DNA of 64,000 bases. Origin: Podarcis raffonei (Eukaryota > Chordata > Lepidosauria > Squamata > Lacertidae). Within the stretch, counting starts at the first letter, position 1; each line of letters starts with the position of its first letter. Positions 1-9,218 of this stretch are shown piece by piece. The position numbers and the translations under genes are program-made. The notes beneath the pieces are model-generated. The model saw nothing but the letters and a program-made list of their open reading frames with translations, searched no databases and was not told the origin of the DNA. The stretch is from the NCBI RefSeq assembly GCF_027172205.1, contig NC_070614.1, positions 47,308,001 through 47,372,000 on the forward strand, given 5' to 3'.

Positions 1-924
1 ATGGTGGACTCGATTCCCGTGTCAGTTTATTCTAGCTGTATGTTTCTGTGCATCCAACCAAATATCTTGGTTTTGCTTCCTCAGCAAAGAGGAAAATGCA
101 TGAGAATCTTCCATGCTGGAACCAATATTTTCTGTGAAAATTCTTTACAGTGGTACTTGCAGACCAGGCAAGGACCAGGACACACATATCCAGCCCCTCC
201 CAGTTGTGATGGTTGTGTAGATGTATCTGCAGTTTCTTCAGTGTGCAAGGAGTTCTGATGGGAAAACTACCATTCTTAATACCATGCCTCTTCTTAGATT
301 TGAAGAGGGGTAGATGACTTTAGCACTTAGCAAGATCTATGTATTAATGTAACATCAATCTCATAGCTCTTTTCCAGAACTCAGTTCATCCTTTGTTACC
401 ACACAAACATCTCTTGGTAAAGCAGGCCTCAGAAATTCCTGCTGTTACTGCTTCTCCTCAAAGGACGGCAGCAGAGTATAAAGAGAATACATTTGACCAT
501 TGGCGAGGAGGGAAATGAAACCGACATCTGAAAGTATTATTTTGTGGTTTCAAATGTAAAGCTGACTAATTCTACAACCGTTTACCCCGAAACCAGTGTT
601 GTGTAATGTCTCAGGAGTTTGACTCCCCAGAGATTTCCCTGCGATTTATTCTTGAAACATGACGCAGCCAGACTCCTCACTTTCCGGCCTAAGGAGTGAA
701 CAAAAAAATGCTCAGCTTGCCTTGACTTAGGTGTACATGCTTCTTTATTAATTACACAGCCAGACTGTGTTCAGTGGAGAAAACCTGGTGGGATCCAAGC
801 AGATTCTGCACATGGAACCTGAATAAAAGTCTCGTCATTCTATATGGTCAAGTTACCATAGCGGAAGGAATGTGCATTGAGAGAGCCTGCAAGTCAGCAG
901 AAGGAACTCAGAAATTAAAAATTG
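1..924. other. 3' flank of a B-family V gene lying outside the window
   Basis: Positions 1-140 match the sequence just 3' of the B-family genes V4 (from about 6990), V8 (from about 17337) and V24 (from about 52875), so the window opens just after a B gene. Positions about 600-660 resemble the further-downstream part of the same flank (about 7630-7690). No gene, promoter or RSS is seen between 141 and 924. Confidence 0.6.
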
Positions 925-1084
925 GACCAAGAATATACCCCCATGATGGGAGAAAATGGTTTGCTGCTTCTCTTCAGATCTGTGTAACCATTTCTTCAGA
1001 CAACTCCAAGAATGAGTTCTCCCTTCAGCTGAACTCCCTGGCAGCTGCCGACAACGCTGTGTATTTCTGTGCTCGAGATAGCAC
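925..1084 (+). pseudogene. V1: B-family VH pseudogene, 3' half only
   Basis: From about 928 the sequence aligns with the B-family FR2 end, CDR2 and FR3: [30 protein letters not shown] and VYFCAR are readable. Upstream of 925 neither FR1, CDR1 nor a leader exon can be recognised, although the frame stays open to 774. The FR3 motif LQSRV has become LQICV. The 3' end keeps an RSS-like block, but the heptamer region reads CACAGCAGTG with extra bases. A dead segment whose 5' half has been replaced or has decayed. Confidence 0.75.
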
Positions 1085-1123
1085 AGCAGTGAGAGACAGC
1101 AATTGGGACTGTGAACAAAAAGA
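1085..1123 (+). other. V1 degenerate 23-RSS
   Basis: The nonamer ACAAAAAGA (1115-1123) and the 23-bp spacer match B genes. The heptamer position reads AGCAGTG, probably after a small insertion in CACAGTG. Confidence 0.6.
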
Positions 1124-1199
1124 AGACACTCATCACACACACACAATATATTTGTCAACCATAGGATAAGGTTAACTAGACTCCCTCCCCACTTATTCC

Positions 1200-1320
1200 T
1201 GATGCAGATCTATATTCCTCCTTTATCTCCTCCACCAGATCTGGGCAAAACAGTTTAAGAGGGAAGTTGGTAAGATAGAATGTGTGCACAAGAAGGTGAC
1301 CAAAATCATAACATGTGTCT
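1200..1320 (+). repeat. old CR1-like LINE remnant
   Basis: The run TCTGGGCAAAACAGTTTAAG, then GTTGGTAAGATAGAATGTGT and an ACCAAAAT run, resembles the CR1 3' region also present at about 47396-47470. It is far more diverged than the CR1 copies at 4182 and 47382. A second copy follows at 2173-2275. Confidence 0.45.
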
Positions 1321-1878
1321 GCTTCTAATCTTCCCACTTTCTAAAATTTATTTATTGGTTGTGCTGTTGTTTTTTGTAAATCTATCAAAGATTAAAATAA
1401 AAATGGCATTAAGGGGCATTCTAATGACAGTGGAGGGTAGGTCTTCTGTGTGATGGCCCTGGCTGTTCTTCTGATAGGAAATGCACGCCATAGGAGAGAA
1501 TAAAAAGTGGGTCAAGGAGGGTCAGTTGTGGGGGGTGGGGAGTGATGAATGTCCTTATTTTCATCTGAGGAATCTTGGAGGTTATGCAATCATATACTCT
1601 GGGCTTTCAGGAGCTTCACCCTCTCTCTCTATTTATGCAATCCCAACAGGCAGGATAAAGAGGAGGCCTGCTGAGTCAGTTTTGTGGGACAGGACCTTTG
1701 CAGACATGCCTGAACAAATGCCCAGAGCAGAGATGTACCAAAGAGCAAGTGCTGAGGAGGGGAAACCATCTCTCTGTCCAGGCATTCTCAATGACAAATA
1801 AGGAAGACCTGGAAAAGCCCGCACCATTCTGCTTGTAAGAGCCACTTTATATTCCACCTGTCATTGGAGGAGGGGCTC

Positions 1879-1886
1879 ATGCAAAT
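1879..1886 (+). promoter_or_regulatory. V2 octamer
   Basis: Perfect ATGCAAAT 111 bp before the V2 ATG. The promoter is still intact although the gene is truncated. Confidence 0.7.
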
Positions 1887-1996
1887 ATGGGGGCGGACAG
1901 AGTTCCTCTTCAAAAGGAAATTCACCACATTAAAGACCCTGACCTTTTCTCCATTTCAAAAGATCATCTTTCCTCAATAGGTTACCTATACAAATT

Positions 1997-2175
1997 ATGA
2001 AGTTCATTCTGTTCTTGTTTTCTTTTGTGGCTGTTCCAAGATGTAAGCATGCCTTCTGGGATGGATTAAGATATCTCTGTTTACTTAATGTATGTATTAG
2101 ATGGTGTCTGATGCTCATTGCCATCTTCCCTCTTTCCCAAGGGGCCTTCTCAGACATTCGGCTTGTTCCCAGTGC
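1997..2175 (+). pseudogene. V2: A-family VH, truncated after start of FR1
   Basis: The leader exon 1997-2042 ([15 protein letters not shown] plus one base) has a GTAAGC donor. The second exon opens at 2142 after CCCAAG and gives W-AFS-DIRLVPS. At about 2170 homology to V3 stops and the sequence becomes the CR1-like block seen at 1203, so FR1 through FR3 and the RSS are missing. Promoter, leader and splice sites look usable, so a transcript could still be made from a gene that cannot rearrange. Confidence 0.8.
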
Positions 2176-2290
2176 AGATCTTTATCTCCTCCACCAGTTC
2201 TGGGCAAAACAGTTTAAGAGGGATGTTGGTAAGATAGAATGTGTGCACAGGAAGGTGAACAAAATGATAACATTAATCTTGCCACTTTCT
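2173..2290 (+). repeat. old CR1-like LINE remnant, second copy
   Basis: Matches 1203-1320 and directly follows the truncation point of V2. This is either the insertion or the recombination partner that removed the rest of the V exon. Confidence 0.45.
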
Positions 2291-2843
2291 AAAATTTATT
2301 TATTTATTGGATGTGTTTGTTTGTTTTTGTAAATCTATCAAAGAATAAAATAAAAATGGGATTAAGGGGCCTTCTCATGACAGTAGAGGGTGGGTCTTCT
2401 GTGTGGTGTCCCTGGCTGTTCTTCTGATAGGAAATGCATGGCATAGGAGAGAATAAAAAGAGGGTCAAGGAGGGTCAGTTGTGGGGGGTGGGGAGTGATG
2501 AATGTCCTTATTTTCATCTGAGGAAGTTATGCAATCATATACTCTGGGCTTTCAGGAGCTTCACCCTCTCTCTCTATTTATGCAGTCGCAACAGGCAGGA
2601 TAAAGAGGAGGGATTTGGAGCCACCCCTCTTTCTGCTGAGTCAAGTTTGTAGTACAGAACCTTTGCAGACATGCCTGAACAAATGCCCAGAGCAGTGATG
2701 TACCAAAGAGCAAGTGCTGGGGAGGGGAAACCATCTTTCTGTCCAGGCATTCTCAATGACAAATAAGGAAGACCTGGAAAAGCCCGCACCATTCTGCTTG
2801 TAAGAGCCACTTTATATTCCACCTGTCATTGGAGGAGAGGCTC

Positions 2844-2851
2844 ATGCAAAT
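2844..2851 (+). promoter_or_regulatory. V3 octamer
   Basis: ATGCAAAT in CTCATGCAAATATGGGGGCG, 111 bp before the ATG. No canonical TATA box is seen in family A. Confidence 0.75.
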
Positions 2852-2961
2852 ATGGGGGCGGACAGAATTCCTCTTCAAAAGGAAACTCACCACAATAAAG
2901 ACCCTGACCTTTTCTCCCCTTCAAAAGATCATCTTTCCTCAATAGGCTACCTATACAAATT

Positions 2962-3423
2962 ATGAAGTTCATTCTGTTCTTGTTTTCTTTTGCTGCTGTT
3001 CCAGGATGTAAGCATACCTTCTGGGGAAAATTAAGACAGCTCTGTTTACTTAATGTATGAATTAGATGGTGTCTGATGCTCATTGCAATCTTCTCTCTTT
3101 CCCAAGGGGCCTTTTCAGACATTCAGCTTGCACCTTCTGGACCAGGAACAGTGAGACCGGAAGAGAATCTGAGCTTAGTCTGTAAAGTGACAAGTTTCTC
3201 TATTTCTATTTCTGGTTACGCTTGGGACTGGATCCGTCAGCCTCCTGGGAAAGTTTTAGAATGGATTGCAGCAATAAATCACAACTCAGGGGGCAAATGG
3301 TATGCCCCTTCACTGCAAAGCCGAGCAACCATTTCTTCAGATGCCTCCAAGAACGAGTTCTCTCTCCAGCTGACCTCCCTGACAGCTGCCGATTCCGCTG
3401 TGTATTTCTGTGCCCGATCAACA
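2962..3423 (+). CDS. IGHV: V3: complete A-family VH segment
   Basis: Encodes an Ig heavy-chain variable domain (FR1-FR3) for V(D)J joining in B cells. Exon 1 is 2962-3007 ([15 protein letters not shown] plus one base, donor GTAAGC); exon 2 is 3107-3423 after CCCAAG. The spliced leader ends W-AFS and the mature domain starts [10 protein letters not shown] at 3118. The leader VAAPRWVLS-like pattern and SLSLVCKV recall mammalian IGHV4. 1st-CYS (LVCKV), conserved Trp ([10 protein letters not shown]), [14 protein letters not shown] in CDR2-FR3 and VYFCAR are all present with no stop. Family peculiarities are RPEEN and GKVLEW where sister V7 has RPGEN and GKGLEW. Nearly identical to V23, 46 kb away. 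Confidence 0.9.
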
Positions 3424-3462
3424 CACAGTGAGAGAAGGCCAATGAGGGATGTGTACAAAAAG
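3424..3462 (+). other. V3 RSS (23 or 24 spacer)
   Basis: Heptamer CACAGTG is 3424-3430. A 23-bp spacer gives nonamer TACAAAAAG (3454-3462); a 24-bp spacer gives ACAAAAAGA (3455-3463), the nonamer of family B. Confidence 0.8.
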
Positions 3463-3653
3463 AGGAAACTGATTTTGAGCACACATTTATGATTCTACTC
3501 CATAAACATAAAGATGTTATATTGCAAAGAGAGGAAGCTGATCTCTTGAACATTGAGTTCCATTCAGCCTAACCTCCTGATTAATCAGTCTTAATGGCAA
3601 CCTGGGTGATATATATGAAGATAGACATATCACAGGAATTCTCAAATATTATA

Positions 3654-3895
3654 CAGTGGTACCTCGGGTTAAGTACTTAATTCGTTCCGGAGGTCCGTTC
3701 TTAACCTGAAACTGTTCTTAACCTGAAGCACCACTTTAGCTAATGGGGCCTCCTGCTGCCGCCATTCCGCCGGAGCATGATTTCTGTTCTCATCCTGAAG
3801 CAAATTTCTTAACCTGAAGCACTATTTCTGGGTTAGCAGAGTCTGTAACCTGAAGCGTATGTAACCTGAAATGTATGTAACCTGAGGTGCCACTG
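3654..3895. mobile_element. pogo/Tigger-like MITE, 242 bp
   Basis: Starts CAGTGGTACCTCGGGTTAAG and ends with the inverted AACCTGAGGTGCCACTG, flanked by TA (3652-3653 and 3896-3897). It has no coding capacity. The paralogous sites near 13980, 50007 and 57880 read ATTATATATG without the element, which is exactly the expected empty site. Class assignment rests on the terminal sequence and TA target. Confidence 0.8.
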
Positions 3896-4181
3896 TATAT
3901 GTTTGGACATTCATTTGGGCTTATGATGTTGATGATGAGGATTAACCATAGAACACATGTTTTGCATGCAGAATGTACCCTCCTCATTCTGCAGAATTTC
4001 CAATGAAAGGGGAAGCAATTTCTTGTTACTGTAGATTTCTTTCCATGAACATGCTTGACAGTCTACTGTCCTGCCCCCCCCCGTTTTCTATTTGTTTGCC
4101 CCTCTATCTAGTGAATGCTCCCATTTTAATGTTTGTTTCAATTTGATATATGGTACCAAGATGATGCCTCACTACTGATCA

Positions 4182-4494
4182 CTACTGAGCCTGGAGAAGA
4201 GGAGGGAGAAAGGTTGTTTTCTGCTGCTCCAGAGAAGCGGACATGGAGCAATGGATCCAAACTACAAGAAAGAAGATTCCACCTAAACATTAGGAAGAAC
4301 TTCCTGACAGTAAGAGCTGTTCAACAGTGGAATTTGCTGCCAAGGAGTGTGGTGGAGTCTCCTTCTTTGGAGGTCTTTAAGCAGAGGCTTGACAACCATA
4401 TGTCAGGAGTGCTCTGATGGTGTTTCCTGCTTTGCAGGGGGTTGGACTCGATGGCCCTTGTGGTCTCTTCCAACTCTATGATTCTATGATTCTA
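4182..4494 (+). mobile_element. CR1 LINE 3' end fragment
   Basis: Typical CR1 3' terminal sequence (GAGGGAGAAAGGTTGTTTTC onward, GGACTCGATGGCCCTTGTGG) ending in ATTCTATG repeats. It is flanked by TGATCA on both sides (4176-4181, 4495-4500). The paralogous sites near 14630 and 50285 lack it. 5' truncated, with no useful reading frame. Confidence 0.9.
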
Positions 4495-5637
4495 TGATCA
4501 AGCAGAGCTTTCCGTCCTCATTCTCCATGTCCAGTGAAAGATTCATTTAATAGGAGATGTAAAAAAGCTCCAGCTGAGACTCAGGAGAACCATTGTCTGT
4601 CACAATCCAGTGGGTCTACTCTTAGTATTTCTAACATTATATGCAATGCCATGTTTATTGCATACTTACATCTTTATATAAGGGGAAACAATGATGTATC
4701 ACTGGAGCCGACACTCCTTGCCTCTGCTCCCAGGCCAGGACTGATTAGGAATGGAGGCTGCAGCCAGGCGCGAGGGAACTGCCTCAGCAGCTCCCTCTCA
4801 TGTTGCAGCACAGCCACGGAGAGGGATGGGGAAGCTGCTGCTTATTTTCCTCTACTTCTTTGCCCCACGTGTGTTAGTGATGTCTGCATGCCCCACATCA
4901 TGCGTGCATAGCATGCTTAAACTGGGTGGCCCTCTCAACTGTGGAGGCAAAGCAGTGTGCTTGGACACAAATACATATTTTGTGCAATATTGAATATTTG
5001 TTATTTGTTCCACAGAACTAAATACAAGCCTTCATCACTGACCATTCCCTCCTTGAGCAGCTCACAGGGAAATTCCCTTTCCATTTGGAATCTCTTTATT
5101 CCTAACAGAAGCTACTTAGGGAAGGGAGAAGCATTTTTTATTCACTTTGTGAGGCTTCCATACATAACAATGATGGTGAATAAATGAACAACAACAAAAA
5201 GCACTTTTGGTTAGAAATGTTCATACGATCAATGCTTCCATGTTTGACATGCTCTTCAAACCATCTTTGTAGACAAGGAATAAATCCAACTTGATAAATC
5301 CACTGCCCTTGGCATATGGGCAGAAGCACTGCTGAGACGTTTGAAGGTCATACATGCAGATCAGACCATGATGGCTCAAGCACAAGCAACAGGATTGAGA
5401 TCCCTGTCTGAACTTCCTGGGGTGGCTCCAACTTCATGTCTTGCATTGAAGGAAGGGCTGAGCTGAGCTATGCAAGCATGGATGAAGCCTCCACCCCCCA
5501 AGCCGGCATGCAGATTCCAAGAGGAGATGGAGAAGAAGATTCCTCTGTCCCCATCCCTGTCCTCCTTCCCCTGGTGGATAATTGGTTTCTTTTCTCTGCA
5601 TGGCCAATGATCAAGCATGACATGACACTGCAGAGAA

Positions 5638-5705
5638 TGTGTGGTGTAGTGGTTAGAATGATGGACTAGGGTCCAGGAGACCAGAGTTCCAATCAGCCAT
5701 GAAGG
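5638..5705 (+). repeat. tRNA-derived SINE head fragment
   Basis: GTGTGGTGTAGTGGTTAGAA and a CCAGAGTTCCAATCAG B-box-like run resemble a tRNA-related SINE 5' end. Copies sit at about 15900 and 51440 in the duplicated units. Confidence 0.45.
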
Positions 5706-6186
5706 TCATTGGGGTTTAAGCAGCACTGTGGCAGCATTCCTGCCACTTCCATTAGGTGCCACATGAGGCAGATGCCTCACCCCAAGTCATTGGTGGGCTG
5801 GCTCTGTAGACCAGAAATTATGCACAGGAGGGATTAGACTGTCTGAGAGGGATCTCATGTTCCTGTGAAAGTTATGAGTGTGTTCAACTTTACCAGCTGA
5901 AACACAGGCTGGATTGAAGAGCCTTATCTTTCAGTTCACTCAGAGTGGACCTTGGATTGAGATCCTTCTAAATGATCTCATAAAGCCCCCTTTTTGGTGA
6001 AACCTTGATATCAAATTGGCTGGACTACTCTTTTGAAGTAAAGACACAGTTAACATTAGAAAATATATAGCTTAGGAAAAGGTTCAGAAAGCAAGACAGA
6101 TATCCAAAGCATGATTTCTTGAAAAATATGTTCTCACAGGATCTCACAGTCTCTTTATATAGCATAGGTTACCATTGGAAGGACAC

Positions 6187-6249
6187 ATGCAAATCACTCA
6201 AGAAGGCTGGAGGTGGTCTTGAGGAACCCTCTGCCCCCTCAGTATAAAT
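6187..6249 (+). promoter_or_regulatory. V4 octamer and TATA box
   Basis: ATGCAAAT at 6187-6194 and TATAAAT at 6243-6249, spaced as in V8 and V24. Confidence 0.8.
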
Positions 6250-6317
6250 TCCTGTCTTTCTTCCAGGCTCAAACCCTCCTTTTTCCTGCCTCACTAGGAC
6301 ACTTCTTTGTTAATGCC

Positions 6318-6792
6318 ATGAAGTTCCCGCTGTTCTTGTTTTCTTTGGTGGCCTTTCAAAAATGTAAGTGTATATTCTATGGGAAGTTCAAAAATATAGG
6401 TTGATTTCATGCAGTGATTAGATGATGTTCATTAGATGATGCTCAGTTTAATTCATTATATTTCTCTCTTTTCAAGGGGTCCTTTCCGATGTTCAGCTTG
6501 TTTCTTCTGGGCCAAGAACAGTGAGACCTGGAGAGAATCTCCATCTGCTCTGTAAAGTTACTGGTGTCTCCATCACTGACAGACGTTATGCTTGGAACTG
6601 GATCCGTCAGCCTGCTGGCAAAGGTCTGGAGTGGATTGCAAGAATATTCCCCTATGATGGAACAAAATGGTTTGCTGCTTCTCTTCAGAGCCGTGTAACA
6701 ATTTCTTCAGACAACTCCAAGAACGAGTTCTCCCTCCAACTGAACTCCCTGACAGCTGCAGACTCAGCCGCGTATTTCTGTGCTCGAGATAG
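6318..6792 (+). CDS. IGHV: V4: complete B-family VH segment
   Basis: Exon 1 is 6318-6363 ([15 protein letters not shown] plus one base, consensus donor GTAAGT); exon 2 is 6477-6792 after TTCAAG. The leader joins as W-VLS and the mature chain starts [10 protein letters not shown] at 6488. The leader ending WVLS is the same as in mammalian IGHV4. LLCKV, WNWIRQPAGK, IFPYDGTKWFAA and AAYFCAR are present and the frame is open. Its upstream flank lacks a ~150-bp block (ending ACACACCTGAGGGGAAAGC) that V8 and V24 share, so V4 is the odd one of the three B genes. A functional segment is likely. Confidence 0.9.
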
Positions 6793-6831
6793 CACAGTGA
6801 CAAATCACAATTGGGACTCTGAAGAAAAAGA
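6793..6831 (+). other. V4 23-RSS
   Basis: CACAGTG (6793-6799), 23-bp spacer, nonamer AGAAAAAGA (6823-6831), one base off the ACAAAAAGA of V8 and V24. Confidence 0.85.
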
Positions 6832-7265
6832 AGAAACTGACTCTGAATGTAGAAAGTTGGTTCTATTCAGTCACAATGCATAAATTACTTTGCAAAGCAA
6901 TGCAAAAGAATTCAATGAGAAAAATAGAGAATTACTGACTCATTTTTAGGTAAAGGTTCTCATGTTCTTTTCTGTATGTAGGCAGGTAATCATGATGGTG
7001 GACTCAATTCCCGTGTCAGTCTATTCCAGCTGTATGTTTCTGTGCATCCAGCCAAATATCATGGTTTTGCTTCCTCAGCAAAGATGAAAATGTATGAGAT
7101 GCTTCCATGCTGGAACCTATCATTTCTGTGAAAAGATAGTTCGTTCTATTCAATCACAATAAATAAAAAAGTTTGCAAACCTAATGGAAATTAAGAATTC
7201 AATGAGAATAATGAAGAGGTACTGCAAAAATTGTGCAAAAGCATTCACTTGGGAAAGGTTCTCAT

Positions 7266-7269
<4 letters not shown>

Positions 7270-7311
<42 letters not shown>
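7270..7311. repeat. (AT)n microsatellite
   Basis: About 21 TA units. The paralogous positions near 17622 and 53160 carry only CATGTATG, so the expansion is specific to this copy. Confidence 0.95.
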
Positions 7312-7314
<3 letters not shown>

Positions 7315-7388
7315 GCTAAACATCAACTGGGATGATGGATTTGATTCTGTACAGTTATGAGAGATGTATTATCCTCTTCAGGTGTCAA

Positions 7389-7564
7389 TGTTGTGAGCCC
7401 CTCCATCACAGGCTCAGGTTGTATATATGTTTAAATAAACCATATATCATAAAGATAACATAGCCTCTGTAGTGCCTCAATTCCCAAAGGAAATACGGAC
7501 CCTGCGTGAGTGTCTGGAACCCTTAAAATCTTGCACCGCTCAGAGATTGGGGTGCTGTGTAACA
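7389..7564 (+). repeat. possible LTR-like remnant
   Basis: Begins TGTTGTGAGCCCC, holds AATAAA at about 7433 and ends GTGTAACA, with copies at about 17708 and 53245. No flanking duplication was found and no internal region is attached. The family assignment is a guess from the TG...CA ends and poly(A) signal. Confidence 0.25.
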
Positions 7565-7741
7565 GTATGTTGGTTTGTGTTTTGTTCCACAAAGACAATT
7601 GTTTTCTCCATTTGTTTCTCCATTTGTACTGGTCCCCTGAGAGTTTGACTCCTCAAGTGATTTCCCCACAATTTTGGAAACACTTTTGAACATGCAAATT
7701 GAGCAGAGAAGTGTCAGATGTTTTGCGCCATCAGTTGAAAT

Positions 7742-7904
7742 CCTATTTATCTACTTGCACTTTGACGTGCTTTCAAACTGCTAGGTTGGCAGGAGCAGGG
7801 ACCAAGCAACGGGAGCTCACCCCGTCACGGAGATTTGAACCACCGACCTTCTGATCGGCAAGTCCTAGGCTCTGTGATTTAACCCACAGCGCCACCCGTG
7901 TCCC
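7742..7904 (-). mobile_element. Sauria-type tRNA-derived SINE, partial
   Basis: Read on the minus strand it starts GGGACACGGGTGGCGCTGTG and has a GGTTCAAATC B-box-like motif and GTGCAAGTAGATAAATAG. Only the tRNA-related head and central part are present. At this point the paralog at about 18048-18225 has unrelated sequence, so the SINE replaced about 190 bp. Confidence 0.85.
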
Positions 7905-8194
7905 GAAAACTTACTGTAGTATCTTATAAAAAAGAGAGAGATCCGAACCTATCAACAAACAATCGGAACAACTCCACTATGCCATAACCTCAATGAAAAA
8001 AAAAAATGATCCTTAATTTCTGGGGCACTTAACACCAATGACCTCTCCTCTCCACCTATTTTGCCTAGTGGTTCGTGCCTTTGCTTTTCAAGTGCCTTGC
8101 ATGAAGATCTTTCCAGTGAGACAGCTTGTCATCATTCTATGCAAATCGATGCCTCTGAGTGCCCTCCAGTTTCATGAGAGGAAATAAAAATGTT

Positions 8195-8760
8195 AATAGG
8201 TCAGTTAAAGTAAGTGAAAGCCACTGGCCCAGACGGCATAGATCCCAATGTTCTTAAACTAGACCCTGATTGCTGGGCTCTCTTGCTGCCCAACCTATTC
8301 ACAAAGGTAGATATGTCTGGATTAATGCCAGAGGCATGGACAAGTGCAATCATTATTCCAATATACAAAAAGGGAAAGTGCACATTACCATCCAACTGCA
8401 GACCAATAAGCCTCCTCTCCATAGTGGGGAAGATATATGCTAGACAACTTCTGGGAAAGCTTACCCAGTGGATATCCCAATTTGCGTTACCAGGCCCTGA
8501 GCAGGTGGGCTTTTGCCAGGGCAAAACCACCTTGAGTCATTGTGTCATACTTTCCCACCTAGTGAATAAATACTCTAGTGTTCTTAATCAAAAACTTTGT
8601 ACAGCGTTTCTGGACCTAAAAAGAGCCTTTGACTCAATCCTGAGGGAGCTGCTCTGGAACAAACTGTCCATATTGAACATCAATGAAAGGTTACTCTTTC
8701 TCAACAGAAAACAACACACCTCCACCTGCTGCCAGGCGAGATGTGCCCAATGAGGCAGGC
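8195..8760 (+). mobile_element. non-LTR retrotransposon RT fragment
   Basis: Open for 179 residues with reverse-transcriptase block motifs: IIIPIYKKG, NCRPISLLSIVGKIYARQL, GPEQVGFCQGKTTLSHCV and TAFLDLKRAFDS. It stops before the YADD block. Copies lie upstream of V9 (18510), V25 (53895) and V28 (59345). The first three share an internal deletion after GCCAACAAAGG that the fourth lacks. The LINE clade was not resolved. Confidence 0.8.
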
Positions 8761-8878
8761 TCACCCCAAAATCATTGCCAACAAAGGCAAATTTCTCCCC
8801 TTCTTCTCTGTGGCCATTTAGCTGGGAAAGAATCATGAATTAAGAGTTCAGAGGAAAGGAGGTTATTATATGAAGCAC

Positions 8879-8886
8879 ATGCAAAT
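8879..8886 (+). promoter_or_regulatory. V5 octamer
   Basis: ATGCAAAT in CACATGCAAATCAG, with a CTTAAAAG TATA-like run about 25 bp on. Identical in V9, V25 and V28. Confidence 0.75.
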
Positions 8887-9218
8887 CAGTTGAACCACAT
8901 CACTGCCTTAAAAGCTGCCCTTTCCAATTCAGTCCTGCAGCCTCCAGCCAGCTAAGACTGAGCCAGTCAAGAAGATGATCCAAACTAATATGATTCTTTG
9001 GTTAAACCTCCTTCTCTTCTTGACAGTTCTCCCAGGTAATATTTCTCTCACTGGAAATCCTGGGGATTTGCACACTTTTCTACACACTTTTCCCCTGACT
9101 CTCTTTCTTCCATTTTTTAGGCTGTCACTCAGAGGTTCAGTTGGTGGAGACTGGAGGAGGTGCTGTAGCTCCTGGAGGCTCCCTCCGCCTCTCCTGCAAG
9201 GCTTCAGGATTCACCTTT

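Larger units (their letters stand above)
1203..2960. repeat. tandem duplication, about 965 bp period
   Basis: The CR1-like remnant, about 550 bp of A-family 5' flank and an A-family leader occur twice in a row: 1203 pairs with 2173, 1481 with 2434, and the leader ATG 1997 with 2962. The first repeat ends in the truncated V2, the second runs into complete V3. A third copy of the 5' flank precedes V23 at about 48640-49327. Confidence 0.75.
3464..6186. other. A-to-B intergenic region, duplicated unit
   Basis: No coding gene. The same unit recurs at about 13794-16519 and 49829-52058, and in part at 57687-59170. This copy alone carries the MITE at 3654 and the CR1 at 4182. Short reading frames here are not conserved between copies. 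Confidence 0.7.
6832..8878. other. B-to-C intergenic region
   Basis: A duplicated unit, also at 17174-19195 and 52713-54581. It holds an AT repeat, an LTR-like stretch, a SINE and a LINE RT remnant (listed separately) and no intact gene. Confidence 0.7.

Noticed and set aside
5376-5669. 80-codon frames repeated at 15639 and 51238
   Set aside because: Repeated with the duplicated unit on both strands, with no domain and no splice or promoter context; likely neutral flank.
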